DNA of 64,000 nucleotides from Agrobacterium tumefaciens. Its GTDB lineage: Bacteria; Pseudomonadota; Alphaproteobacteria; Rhizobiales; Rhizobiaceae. The stretch spans positions 372,001 through 436,000 of the forward strand of contig NZ_SUPW01000003.1 of NCBI RefSeq assembly GCF_013337285.1, read 5' to 3'. Positions 32,261 to 41,772 of this stretch are shown in pieces. Every line of letters begins with the position of its first letter. Positions within the stretch are counted from its first letter, which is position 1. The notes beneath the pieces were generated by a model that did not search any database, was not told where the DNA came from, and saw nothing but the letters and a program-made list of their open reading frames with translations. A program made the translations under genes and the position numbers.

Positions 32261-35200
32261 TCATGCCTTCACTTCCTGTGCCTCCGGCTCGTCATCCTCA
32301 CGCGGAATGCGGAACCACGCGACATAAAGCGCCGGCAGGAAAAGCAGCGTCAGTGCCGTGCCGACCACGATACCGCCCATCATCGCATAGGCCATCGGCC
32401 CCCAGAAAATCTCCCGCGAAATGGGGATGAGGGCAAGTGTGGCCGCCGCCGCCGTCAGCATGATCGGCCGCATGCGGTGCTCTGTCGCCTCGACCACCGC
32501 GCGCCAAGCCGAGACGCCCTCGCTTCTCAGATGCTCGATCTGCACGACGAGGATGACCGAGTTGCGGATCAGGATGCCGATCAGGGCCAGCACGCCGAGA
32601 ATGGCGACGAAGCCCATCGGCGCATTGGAGAGAAGCAGCGCCACCACCACGCCGATCAATGCGGTCGGCGCCACGGCGAAGACCAGGAACAGCCTGCTGA
32701 AGCTTTGCAGCTGCAGCATCAGGATGGTCGCCATCGCAAACAGCATCAGCGGCACCACGGCAACGATCGGCGCTTGCGAATCCGCGCTGGATTCCACCGA
32801 ACCACCCGTTTCCAGCTTGTAGCCGACGGGAAGCGTTTTCTGGAACGCCTCGATCTTCGGCTTCAGCTGCTCCACGATCGTTGCGGGCTGCGTCGGACCG
32901 ATAATGGCGGCCTTGACCGTGATCGTCGGGATCCTGTCACGACGCCAGATGGTCGGCTGTTCCAGTTCGTAGCGGAAGTTGGCGATAGCCGACAGCGGCA
33001 CGGCCTTGCCGTTGGTCGCCGGCAATTGCAGGTTCTGCAATGTTTCGATGGAGCCGCGCTCCGACATCTGCGCCCGCGCTACCACATTGACGAGATAGAT
33101 GTCGTCCCTGACCTGCGTGACCGTAGACCCTTCGACAATGCTGTTCATGGCATTGGCAATGTCTTCGGACGAAACACCAAGCTGGCGGGCCTTGTCCTGC
33201 AGAACGTCGACCTTGACCACACGGGTCGGCTCGTTCCAGTCCATGACCATGTTGGACAGCAGCTGGTGTTCGCCGACGATGCCCGACAATTGTTGTCCAA
33301 GCTCACGAACCTTCTGGATATCAGGACCGCTCAGGCGATATTGCACTGGTTTCCCGACCGGCGGGCCAATATCGAGCAACTTCACGAAGGCGTCGGTGCC
33401 GGTGAAGGTCCGGTTCAGGTAATCCTGCAACTCGGCGCGCACCTTGTCGCGCACATCCAGCCCCTTGGTAACGATAACCGTCTGGCCGAAGGTGACATCA
33501 GGCGTCTGCACGTCGAAGGAGAGGATGAAACGCGGTGCGCCTTCACCGACATAGGTTGTCCAGTGGTCGATGTCCGGGTTCTTCGCCAGCGCCTCCTGCT
33601 CGAACTGCGCCATCTGCCGGTTGGTTTCGGCAATCGAGCTGTTCTGCGGCAGGTTCCAGTCAACGATAAGCTCCACGCGGTCGGATGACGGGAAGAACTG
33701 CTGCTGCACGAGGCTCATGCCGCCAACGGAAAGACCGAACAGCGCGATGGTGAGGATGATCGTGACCCAGCGCCAGCGCAAAGCCCGGCCGAGAAGCCAC
33801 GAGAAGGCGGACGCAAAACGCCCCTTCTTCTCGTGATGCGATTTCATCGTCTTCGGCAATATCGTCACGCCGAGCAGCGGCGTGAACAGGACCGCGACGA
33901 TCCACGACACCACCAATGAGACGGCGATCACCACGAAGAGGGTAAATGTGAATTCACCCGCCGCGCTGTTGTTGAGGCCGACGGGAATGAAGCCGGCGAC
34001 GGTGACCAGCGTGCCCGTCAGCATCGGGAAGGCGGTCGAGGTATAAACATAAGTCGCCGCCTTTCTGAGATCGTCTCCGAGTTCAAGACGCGCGACCATC
34101 ATCTCGACGGCAATCATCGCATCATCGACGAGAAGCCCGAGCGCAATGATGAGGGCTCCGAGAGAGATGCGCTGCAGCGAAATGCCGGTATATTCCATAT
34201 AAACAAAGGTGATTGCCAGCACGAGCGGGATGGAAACCGCAACCACCATGCCGGCCCTGAGGCCAAGGCTGATGAAGCTGATGACGAGAACGATGGCGAT
34301 CGCTTCGAAGAGCGCCGAAGTAAAGCCCGATACCGCCTCATCAACCACGGCGGGCTGATCGGATACCCGATGCAGATCGACGCCAACAGGCAAATCCGCG
34401 ACGATGCGCTTCATCTGCGCATCCAGCGCCTCGCCGAAATGCACGAGGTTCGCACCGGTTTTCATGCCTATGGCAAGACCGATGGCCGGTTGGCCGTTAA
34501 AGCGGAACAGCGAGGATGGCGGATCGACATAACCGCGCCGGATCGTCGCCACTTCCGTCAGCGGAAAGAACCGGTTGTTGACGCGCAGGTTGATGGACCG
34601 CAGGCTGTCTTCCGAGGTGAACTGACCGCTGACGCGCAGCGCCACACGCTCAGGGCCGGCATTGACGAAACCGGACTGGGTAACGGCGTTCTGGGATTGC
34701 AGCGTCTTGATGATCGACTGCTGATCGATGCCGAGCGCCGCGATCTGCCGTGTGGAAAATTCCAGATAGATCGCCTCGTCCTGCGCGCCGATAACATCCA
34801 CCTTGCCGATATTGTCGACGGTCAGAACTTTTGCGCGGGCATCCTCCACCAGATCGCGTAATTGCCGCTGGCTGAGGCCATCGCTGGTGAAGGCGTAGAT
34901 ATTGCCATAGACATCGCCGAAGCGGTCGTTGAAGAACGGACCGACGACGCCCGAGGGGAACTCGCCCTTGATATCACCGATCATGTTGCGCACCCGCACC
35001 CATGTCGGTTCAACGTTCCTGGCCTTGGTTTCCGGCACCAGCTCCACGAAGATCGTCGTGCGGCCGGCCACCGTCTGGCTGCGCAGATGGTCGAGATTGT
35101 CGAGTTCCTCGAGTTTCTTCTCGATCCTGTCGGTCACCTGCCGGGCCACGTCCTCGGCCGAAGCGCCGGGCCATTGCGCACTGATTACCATCGTCTTGAT

Positions 35201-35332
35201 GGTGAAGTTCGGATCTTCCTCACGGCCGAGGTTGAGATAGGAGAAAACGCCGGCAAGAACGAACACCAGCATGAAGTACCAGACGAGCGAACGGTGTTCG
35301 AGCGCCCAGTCGGAAAGATTGAATTTCTTCAC
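32261..35332 (-). CDS. RND efflux pump inner-membrane permease
   Basis: Protein of 1023 residues of the AcrB/MexB HAE-1-like family, with 12 membrane helices in two symmetrical halves and two large periplasmic loops. Proton-relay Asp pair in GLLVDDAMIAVEM (about residue 400); family motif ending GILIRNSVILV in the second half. It exports drugs or amphiphiles with adaptors and an outer-membrane channel; no channel gene is in the operon. It overlaps the upstream adaptor by four bases. Among RND systems the organisation adaptor-adaptor-pump resembles TriABC of Pseudomonas. A 12-pair hairpin lies just downstream (32230-32256) but has no T run. Confidence 0.92.
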   Translation of the reverse strand: MKKFNLSDWALEHRSLVWYFMLVFVLAGVFSYLNLGREEDPNFTIKTMVISAQWPGASAEDVARQVTDRIEKKLEELDNLDHLRSQTVAGRTTIFVELVPETKARNVEPTWVRVRNMIGDIKGEFPSGVVGPFFNDRFGDVYGNIYAFTSDGLSQRQLRDLVEDARAKVLTVDNIGKVDVIGAQDEAIYLEFSTRQIAALGIDQQSIIKTLQSQNAVTQSGFVNAGPERVALRVSGQFTSEDSLRSINLRVNNRFFPLTEVATIRRGYVDPPSSLFRFNGQPAIGLAIGMKTGANLVHFGEALDAQMKRIVADLPVGVDLHRVSDQPAVVDEAVSGFTSALFEAIAIVLVISFISLGLRAGMVVAVSIPLVLAITFVYMEYTGISLQRISLGALIIALGLLVDDAMIAVEMMVARLELGDDLRKAATYVYTSTAFPMLTGTLVTVAGFIPVGLNNSAAGEFTFTLFVVIAVSLVVSWIVAVLFTPLLGVTILPKTMKSHHEKKGRFASAFSWLLGRALRWRWVTIILTIALFGLSVGGMSLVQQQFFPSSDRVELIVDWNLPQNSSIAETNRQMAQFEQEALAKNPDIDHWTTYVGEGAPRFILSFDVQTPDVTFGQTVIVTKGLDVRDKVRAELQDYLNRTFTGTDAFVKLLDIGPPVGKPVQYRLSGPDIQKVRELGQQLSGIVGEHQLLSNMVMDWNEPTRVVKVDVLQDKARQLGVSSEDIANAMNSIVEGSTVTQVRDDIYLVNVVARAQMSERGSIETLQNLQLPATNGKAVPLSAIANFRYELEQPTIWRRDRIPTITVKAAIIGPTQPATIVEQLKPKIEAFQKTLPVGYKLETGGSVESSADSQAPIVAVVPLMLFAMATILMLQLQSFSRLFLVFAVAPTALIGVVVALLLSNAPMGFVAILGVLALIGILIRNSVILVVQIEHLRSEGVSAWRAVVEATEHRMRPIMLTAAAATLALIPISREIFWGPMAYAMMGGIVVGTALTLLFLPALYVAWFRIPREDDEPEAQEVKA

Positions 35333-36414
35333 TGACGGACCTCCTGATCGATCCTGATGGCTTGCCCATCCTTAAGCTTGTGAACGCCGGCACTGGCAAC
35401 TCGCTCGCCGGGTTTGACGCCGCCGGTAATGCGCACGCTGCCGCCGTCAACCGGCTCGCCCGCTATCGTAACCAGACGCAGCGTCACCGTTGCCGTATCG
35501 GCGTTGACGATCCAGACGCCCCATCCATTATCGGTTTTCAGCAAGGCTGATGCGGGAAGCGCAATCTGCGGTTCGGATGCGGCAAGCACCGAGGCCGTGA
35601 CGACGGAGCCCAGCCGGAAGGCCGCGGGCGCATCCTGCAGGCTGATCTTCGTGCGACGCGTGCGCGTCGCTGTTTCGGCCTCAGGAGCGATTTCGCGCAC
35701 CACGCCGGTGGTGTGTATTTTCGGATCGAGCTGCAGGGCGATCTCGAAGGTCGAGCCGATTTCCAGCCGCTGCGCCGCAAATTGCGGAACATCCACCACC
35801 ACATCGCGCACTTCCGGGCGGGCGATGGTCACGACCGTCTGACCGGCCGAAACGACCTGGCCGATTTCGCCCGATGTGGCGGTTACCACGCCGTCAAATT
35901 CTGCACGCAATTGCGCATAGCCAAGCTGCTCTTCGGCCTTGTCCAGATTTGCCCGCGCCTTGGCAACGGCGGCATTGGCGGTGCGCGTGGCCTGTTCGGC
36001 CTCTTCCAGCGCGGCTTCAGTACCGCTGCGGGCCTCGGCCAGCACGCGCTGGCGTTGTTCGGTCGTCACCGCATTGGCGAGTTGCGCTTCCGCATTGGAA
36101 AGATCGGACTGCGCGCTCTTCACCGACAGTTCGAGTGCCAGCGGATCGATCGAAGCAACCACATCACCTTTCTTGACCAGATCGGCCACATCGACATTGC
36201 GGGCGATGATCCGGCCGAGAACGCGAAAACCGAGATCGGTCTGGATGCGCGATTCCACCGTGCCGGTGAGCCGCAGCGCATCGGGCGACTTCTCTTCCAC
36301 CACAACGGAGAGTACCGTACGCGGTGCCTCCGCGGCGGCTTCCTGCTTTTCCTGGCAGGACGAGACCGCGATTGCCGCAATGAGCAAAACCAAGCTTCTG
36401 TTTATCCTGAACAT
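35329..36414 (-). CDS. RND periplasmic adaptor, second copy
   Basis: Protein of 361 residues, membrane-fusion (HlyD/AcrA-like) family. The start MFRINRSLVLLIAAIAVSSC is a lipoprotein signal (Cys about residue 20). Lipoyl/biotinyl half motifs (ARNVDVADLVKKGDVVASID) flank a coiled-coil hairpin (about 80-160), followed by beta-barrel domains. It links the RND permease to an outer-membrane channel. Its start overlaps the stop of the first adaptor by one base and its stop overlaps the permease gene by four. Confidence 0.92.
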   Translation of the reverse strand: MFRINRSLVLLIAAIAVSSCQEKQEAAAEAPRTVLSVVVEEKSPDALRLTGTVESRIQTDLGFRVLGRIIARNVDVADLVKKGDVVASIDPLALELSVKSAQSDLSNAEAQLANAVTTEQRQRVLAEARSGTEAALEEAEQATRTANAAVAKARANLDKAEEQLGYAQLRAEFDGVVTATSGEIGQVVSAGQTVVTIARPEVRDVVVDVPQFAAQRLEIGSTFEIALQLDPKIHTTGVVREIAPEAETATRTRRTKISLQDAPAAFRLGSVVTASVLAASEPQIALPASALLKTDNGWGVWIVNADTATVTLRLVTIAGEPVDGGSVRITGGVKPGERVASAGVHKLKDGQAIRIDQEVRQ

Positions 36415-37490
36415 TATTGTGCCTGTCCCTTTTCATAGGCGACCTTTTCACCGGCCCGCAGAAATTTTGTCCCGACCGTGACGACGATATCGCCGGGGTT
36501 GAGCCCGTCCGCGACGACAAATTGGCCGGTCTCGTAGTCGGCGACCTCGATCTGGCGCATGGCGATTTCCGAAGATTGCGGATCGACAATCCAGACGGCA
36601 GGAAGACCGTTCTGCGATGTCATCGCCGACCATGGAAGCTCGATGGCATCGACCTGTTTGAAGCGGAAATGGCCGGATACGGGTGCACCGAGCGGCATGG
36701 TCAAATCGCCGTTGAGGCCAACCTTGACCCTGATCGTCCCATTGTCCGGATCGATCGTCGGGGAAATCTCCCGCACCGGCGCCGCAACCGTACGGGACGG
36801 ATCCGACAGGAGGCTGACATTGACGAGATTGTCGATATCACGCTCGAGGAACAGCGATTCGTAGACATCGAAAACCGCATCGCGCGGCCCGTCATGCGCC
36901 AGCGTGAAAACAAGCTGCGCAGCCTGCGCCACCTGGCCGACCTCGACATTACGCGCCGTGATCACACCATCCGCATCGGCCCTGAGTTCGGTATAGGAAA
37001 GCGCATCGCGGGCCGTATCGAGCTGCGCCTGCGCCGATCTCACCGCGCCCTGCGTGGTGAGCAGGGTTTCCTGGGCCTTGTCGACCGCCGAGCGCGAGGT
37101 CACCTGTGTCTTGAACAGGCTCTGCTGGCGGTCGAACGTCAGTTGCGCCTGCGTTTGCTGCGCTTCGGCCGATTGCAGGTTGGCGAGCGCGACATCGATG
37201 TCGGCCTTCTGCTCTTCGGGATCGATGCGGGCGAGCAATTGCCCCTTCGTCACCCGCGCACCCACATCCACCAGCCGCTCGGTGATCTTGCCACTGACCC
37301 GGAAGGACAGGTCCGTCTGAACCCTTGCCCTCACTTCGCCGGTGATGACGCTGCCACGCTCTACCGGCTTTTTCACCGCCGTGACCACATCGACGTTCCG
37401 CAGCGGCTTTTCGGCCGGCGGCTCTTCATTGCTGCAGGACGACAGGGCAAAAACACCGCCGACCGCCAGCGCGATAAGAATGGTTTTCAT
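36414..37490 (-). CDS. RND periplasmic adaptor, first copy
   Basis: Protein of 358 residues, same family as its downstream neighbour but clearly diverged. Lipoprotein signal MKTILIALAVGGVFALSSCS (Cys near 19), lipoyl half motifs (ERLVDVGARVTKGQLLARID), coiled-coil hairpin (about 85-165) and beta-barrel domain. ATG 37490 has GAGGT upstream. It is the first gene of the pump operon, opposite the TetR regulator. Two non-identical adaptors with one pump suggest a hetero-hexameric adaptor ring, as known for TriA/TriB. Confidence 0.92.
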   Translation of the reverse strand: MKTILIALAVGGVFALSSCSNEEPPAEKPLRNVDVVTAVKKPVERGSVITGEVRARVQTDLSFRVSGKITERLVDVGARVTKGQLLARIDPEEQKADIDVALANLQSAEAQQTQAQLTFDRQQSLFKTQVTSRSAVDKAQETLLTTQGAVRSAQAQLDTARDALSYTELRADADGVITARNVEVGQVAQAAQLVFTLAHDGPRDAVFDVYESLFLERDIDNLVNVSLLSDPSRTVAAPVREISPTIDPDNGTIRVKVGLNGDLTMPLGAPVSGHFRFKQVDAIELPWSAMTSQNGLPAVWIVDPQSSEIAMRQIEVADYETGQFVVADGLNPGDIVVTVGTKFLRAGEKVAYEKGQAQ

Positions 37491-37520
37491 GGTGACCTCT
37501 TGATCTTCGCCCCATCCTAT

Positions 37521-37550
37521 AATATTTGACTGACTGAATAGTCAATGAAA
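37521..37550. promoter_or_regulatory. RND operon promoter with overlapping inverted repeat
   Basis: TTGACT N8 AGTCAA at 37526-37545. On the minus strand TTGACT serves as a -35 and TATTAT or TATAGG downstream as a -10 (15-18 spacing), so the repeat covers the promoter. A probable operator of the divergent TetR repressor. The remaining 240 bases to the regulator start show nothing else. Confidence 0.6.
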
Positions 37551-37788
37551 TTCTTATGCCGCCGATCCGGAACCGTTCGGGCTTAACGCCGAGCTCCCGG
37601 AGGATTATCGAAGATGTGCCCGGGGCGTTCTTGGGAGACACCGGGAATAGGCTGAAGAATGAACCACGCACCACCTGCAAAAATCGATTCCGGTTTTTGT
37701 GCCGGTGCGATAGGCAGGCCATCAATGACGTCCGCCGCTCACGACGGATAGAAGGGCACGCGCCGAAAATACCTGAGGAGCCGGGGTC

Positions 37789-38406
37789 ATGACGAAAACA
37801 AAACTGACACGTGCAGAACAGAAGATACAACGTCCGTTGCAAATTCTCGATGCCGCATTTGAGGAATTCACCAAAAGGGGATTTACGGCAACGCGGGTAG
37901 AAGACATTGCCGACCGGGTGGGGGTGACGAAAGGGACGGTCTATGTCTATTTCGAAACCAAGGAGGCCCTTTTCGAGGCTATGGTGAAGCACGCCTCCAC
38001 GCCGTTCCGGGAGGTGTTCCGGGCCTATGCGCATAAGTCAGACGATCCCGTCGAGGAGCTTCGCCTGCTGCTCGAATTCCTGTTCGACGCACTCGTCGAC
38101 AACCGAAAAATGCGGGAACTCTTTCGTCTGATCGTCGCCGAAGGCGCAAAATTCCCCGAACTCATCGACCAGCACCATGACACGATGATGGTCCCGGTCT
38201 TTGCACGCATCGATGCGATCCTCGAAGAGGGCGTGGCGAAAAAAAGGTTCAGGGCCAATCCTCCCGAACTTGCCAAGGTGGTGATGTCACCCATGGTCGG
38301 GACATTGGTTTTCCGGCTGATTTTCGACGACCGACGCATCCTGGACAAGCAGGCCGTGCTGAAGGTCCATCTCGACCTGATCATGCGCGGATTGCTGACT
38401 CCATGA
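37789..38406 (+). CDS. TetR-family transcriptional repressor
   Basis: Protein of 205 residues. N-terminal helix-turn-helix (about 27-70, RVEDIADRVGVTKGTVYVYF then ETKEALFEAM) and a helical ligand domain with a TetR_C-like LLEFLFDALVDNRKMRELF segment. AGGAG lies nine bases before ATG 37789. It is divergent from the RND operon and so is the likely local repressor, with the inducer probably an exported compound. It ends 20 bases from the convergent succinate-semialdehyde dehydrogenase gene. Confidence 0.9.
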   Translation: MTKTKLTRAEQKIQRPLQILDAAFEEFTKRGFTATRVEDIADRVGVTKGTVYVYFETKEALFEAMVKHASTPFREVFRAYAHKSDDPVEELRLLLEFLFDALVDNRKMRELFRLIVAEGAKFPELIDQHHDTMMVPVFARIDAILEEGVAKKRFRANPPELAKVVMSPMVGTLVFRLIFDDRRILDKQAVLKVHLDLIMRGLLTP

Positions 38407-38426
38407 GCATTTTCAAAACCCCTCTC

Positions 38427-39881
38427 TCAACCGACGCCGCCAATGCAGACATATTTGAGTTCAGTATATTCCTCGATCCCATGGCGTGACCCCTCCCGCC
38501 CGAGGCCCGACATCTTGACGCCGCCGAACGGCGCTTCAGCAGTGGAAATCGCCCCCGTATTGACGCCGACCATGCCATATTCAAGCGCCTCGGCAACCCG
38601 GAACACGCGGGAAAGATCACGGGCATAAAAATAGGATGCAAGGCCGAAATCGGTATTGTTGGCCTGCGCGATCACATCCGCTTCATCCTCGAAACGGAAA
38701 AGCGGGGCGAGCGGCCCGAAGGTTTCCTCACGCGCCACCTGCATACCGGCATCGACATTGCGCAGGATCGTCGGCTCGAAAAAATTGCCGCCCAGCGCGT
38801 GTCTTTTGCCGCCCGCTGCAATGTCGGCGCCTTTCGAAAGCGCATCGGTAATATGGGCTTCCACCTTGGCAACGGCGTTGCCATCGATGAGAGGACCGAG
38901 AATGCTTCCCTCCTCCAGCCCGTTGCCGACCTTCAACTGTGAGACGGCGCGTGCGAATTTTTCAGCGAAGGAGTCATACACGCCACGTTGTACATAAAGA
39001 CGGTTGGCGCAGACGCAGGTCTGGCCATTATTGCGGAATTTGGCGAGGAGCGCGCCTTCCACGGCGGCATCGAGATCGGCATCGTCGAAAACGATGAAGG
39101 GAGCATTGCCGCCAAGCTCCAGCCCCAGTTTCTTGATGGTCGGCGCGCATTGCCGATAGAGATGTTCACCCGTGCGGGTCGAGCCGGTGAAGGTCAGAAG
39201 ACGGATATCGGGGCTCGCCGTCAGCACCCCGCCTATTTCAGCAGCGGGACCGGTCACGATGCTGAAAAGTTCGAGCGGCAGGCCTGCGCGCTCGGCGAGA
39301 ATGGCAAGTGCTATGGCCGAAAACGGCGTCTGCGGCGCAGGTTTCAACACCACCGCGCAGCCGGCGGCCAGCGCCGGGCCGACTTTACGGGTAATCATGG
39401 CATTGGGAAAATTCCACGGCGTGATGGCCGCAACCACGCCGACCGGCTGGCGCAGAACCAGAATGCGCTTGTCCGGCTGATGGCCGGGCACCGTCTCGCC
39501 ATTGATGCGGCGTGCCTCTTCGGCGAACCATTCGATGAAACTTGCGCCGTAGGCAATTTCACCTTTGGCCTCAGTAAGCGGCTTTCCCTGTTCCAGCGTC
39601 AGGATCATACCGAGATCGTCGCGGTTTTCCATGACGAGCCGGTGCCACGCCTTCAGGATAGCCGCACGCTCACCGGCGGTGCGGCGCGCCCATGCCTTCT
39701 GGGCAATCACGGCGGCAGCGATTGCGTCCTGCGTTTCCGCTGCGCCGAGTTCGGGAACCTGTCCGACGATCTCCCCTGTTGCGGGGTTGCGGATCCTCGC
39801 CGTTTCACGACCATCGCAGCCGATCCATCGGCCTGCCACGGGCACTTTTTCATTGAGGAGTGTTGGATCACTCAGATGCAT
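38427..39881 (-). CDS. gabD: Succinate-semialdehyde dehydrogenase (NAD(P)+)
   Basis: About 484 residues from ATG 39881, which has GAGGG seven bases upstream and leaves a 10-base gap to the ABC ATPase gene; the open frame to 39947 would overlap that gene. Aldehyde dehydrogenase fold with catalytic Cys near 288 (NNGQTCVCANRLYVQ), general-base Glu in LELGGNAPFIVFDDADLD, and the GabD-type ending GREGSRHGIEEYTELKYVCIG. Oxidises succinate semialdehyde to succinate. It is the last gene of a long operon with an oxygenase, hydrolase and ABC importer, where it would play the TgnE role, taking ring-derived carbon into the TCA cycle. Confidence 0.9.
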   Translation of the reverse strand: MHLSDPTLLNEKVPVAGRWIGCDGRETARIRNPATGEIVGQVPELGAAETQDAIAAAVIAQKAWARRTAGERAAILKAWHRLVMENRDDLGMILTLEQGKPLTEAKGEIAYGASFIEWFAEEARRINGETVPGHQPDKRILVLRQPVGVVAAITPWNFPNAMITRKVGPALAAGCAVVLKPAPQTPFSAIALAILAERAGLPLELFSIVTGPAAEIGGVLTASPDIRLLTFTGSTRTGEHLYRQCAPTIKKLGLELGGNAPFIVFDDADLDAAVEGALLAKFRNNGQTCVCANRLYVQRGVYDSFAEKFARAVSQLKVGNGLEEGSILGPLIDGNAVAKVEAHITDALSKGADIAAGGKRHALGGNFFEPTILRNVDAGMQVAREETFGPLAPLFRFEDEADVIAQANNTDFGLASYFYARDLSRVFRVAEALEYGMVGVNTGAISTAEAPFGGVKMSGLGREGSRHGIEEYTELKYVCIGGVG

Positions 39882-39891
39882 GGCCAATCCC

Positions 39892-40974
39892 TCAACAGAA
39901 AACCTGCGCCGACGCCGGGTCGAAGGCAAGATGCACGAGATCGCCACGGCTCAGTCCGGAAATCGCGTCGTGGCCGAAGGGCAGCCGCACGGCAAGCGGT
40001 TCACCTGAACCGGTATAGGCAACAACATGGACGTTGTTGCCAAGGAAGGTGATGTCGCTGACCGTGGCCTGAAAACCGGCGGCGGAAGCCAGCTTGCTCC
40101 GGCTGAGCTGCAGACGTTCCGGACGCAGCATCAGCGCCGCCTTCGTTCCGGGCGCGGCTTCGCCATGCACCGGAATATGATCGAAGACGATATCCCGGCC
40201 GAGCGAAACCGTCGCCTTTCCACCCGATGACGAGAGCAGATCGCAGGCGATAAAATCGCTGTCGCCGATGAATTCGGCCACGAAACGGGTGGTGGGGTGA
40301 GCATAAAGCTCCGGCCCCGTGCCGATCTGGTCGATCACCCCTTTCGAGAACACGGCGATCCGGTCGGAAAGGCGCAACGCCTCTTCCTGATCGTGGGTGA
40401 CGTAGAGGATCGTCACTTCCGTCTGCTGGTGAATACGGCGGATTTCGAACTGGATTTCCTCGCGCAGCTTCTTGTCGAGCGCCGAGAGCGGCTCATCCAT
40501 CAGAAGAACCGGCGGATCATAGGCAAGGGCGCGCGCCAGCGCCACGCGCTGCTGCTGACCGCCGGACATCTGCGCGGGCTTCCGGTCCTCGAAACCTTCG
40601 AGACGAACGAGCCGCAGCATCTCCTTCACCTTGGCATCGATCTCCGCCTTGCTCTTGCGGCGGACCTTCAGCGGAAAGGCGATGTTCTCACCGACCGACA
40701 GATGCGGAAACAGGGTATAACGCTGGAAGACCATGCCGATATTGCGTTTGTGCGACGGCGTCGACAGCAGGCTTTCACCATTCAGCAGGATGTCGCCCGC
40801 CGTCGGCTGCTCGAAGCCGGCGAGAATATAAAGCGTTGTGCTCTTGCCCGAACCGGACGGTCCGAGAAACGTCATGAACTCGCCCGGCTGCACCTCGAGA
40901 TTGACGTCCTGAACGGCGACGACCGGCCCGTATTGCTTAGCGATACCGCGAATTTGCAGGAGCGGTTTGGTCAT
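39892..40974 (-). CDS. ABC importer ATPase (spermidine/putrescine type)
   Basis: Protein of 360 residues: Walker [10 protein letters not shown], signature [15 protein letters not shown], Walker B VLLMDEPLSALD, switch His in YVTHDQEEAL, and a C-terminal TOBE domain (about 285-355). PotA-like architecture. It energises the import system formed by the two permeases and binding protein encoded upstream; its start overlaps the permease stop by four bases. This importer class takes up cationic amines, quaternary ammonium compounds and opines, fitting an N-methyl heterocycle. Confidence 0.93.
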   Translation of the reverse strand: MTKPLLQIRGIAKQYGPVVAVQDVNLEVQPGEFMTFLGPSGSGKSTTLYILAGFEQPTAGDILLNGESLLSTPSHKRNIGMVFQRYTLFPHLSVGENIAFPLKVRRKSKAEIDAKVKEMLRLVRLEGFEDRKPAQMSGGQQQRVALARALAYDPPVLLMDEPLSALDKKLREEIQFEIRRIHQQTEVTILYVTHDQEEALRLSDRIAVFSKGVIDQIGTGPELYAHPTTRFVAEFIGDSDFIACDLLSSSGGKATVSLGRDIVFDHIPVHGEAAPGTKAALMLRPERLQLSRSKLASAAGFQATVSDITFLGNNVHVVAYTGSGEPLAVRLPFGHDAISGLSRGDLVHLAFDPASAQVFC

Positions 40975-41771
40975 GTTTTCAGTCCTTTTCGCACAGCCGC
41001 GACAAGCAGCATGAGAATGATGGTCACCGCGATGAGAAGCGTTGAGGCGGCAGCGATGACAGGCGTCAGATCCTGACGCAGCGTCGCCCAGATTTTCACC
41101 GGCAGCGTCTGCAATGTGGGGCTTGCCATGAAGATCGCCAGCACCACCTCATCCCAGGAGGTGAGGAAGGAGAAGATCGCCGCCGAAAACAGGCCGTGGC
41201 TGATGGCGGGCAACGTGATGCGGATTTTCGCCTGTAACGGGCTTGCGCCGCACAGCACTGCCGCATCCTCTATCGACTTGTCGAAACCTTCGAGCGCACC
41301 GGTCAGCGCCAGAATGGAAAAGGGCAGCGCCACGACGAGATGGGCGATGACGAAGCCGGTGGTGGTGCCCGCAAGGCCGAGTTTCAGGAAAAAGGCGTAG
41401 AGCGCCACGGCAAGCACGACGACCGGCAGGATCATCGGTGTCATGAACAGCGCCCGCAGCGTGCTGCGCCCGATGAAACGGCCGCGCACCAGCCCGAAGG
41501 AGGCGACAAGACCGATGAGCACGGAAAGCACCGTGACCATGAGAGCGATGCGCAGGCTCGTCCAGGCGGCATCCAGCCAGCGTGGATCGGCAAAGAAATC
41601 CGCGTACCATTTCAGTGTCCAGCCGGGCGGCGGAAAAATCAGCCATTGCGACGAGTCGAAGGACAGCGCGGCGATGAAGACGATCGGGAGGATCAGAAAT
41701 GCCGAGGTCAGCACGGTGATGAGAAGCAGCAGCCATTTCCAGAGGCCGAGGCTGTTATAATTCAAGAGCAT
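40971..41771 (-). CDS. ABC importer permease (PotC type)
   Basis: Protein of 266 residues with about six membrane helices and the cytoplasmic EAA-loop SIEDAAVLCGASPLQAKIRITLP that docks to the ATPase. Second permease of the binding-protein-dependent importer. It starts one base after the other permease stops, and overlaps the ATPase gene by four bases, so the three are co-translated. Confidence 0.92.
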   Translation of the reverse strand: MLLNYNSLGLWKWLLLLITVLTSAFLILPIVFIAALSFDSSQWLIFPPPGWTLKWYADFFADPRWLDAAWTSLRIALMVTVLSVLIGLVASFGLVRGRFIGRSTLRALFMTPMILPVVVLAVALYAFFLKLGLAGTTTGFVIAHLVVALPFSILALTGALEGFDKSIEDAAVLCGASPLQAKIRITLPAISHGLFSAAIFSFLTSWDEVVLAIFMASPTLQTLPVKIWATLRQDLTPVIAAASTLLIAVTIILMLLVAAVRKGLKT

Positions 41772-41772
41772 G

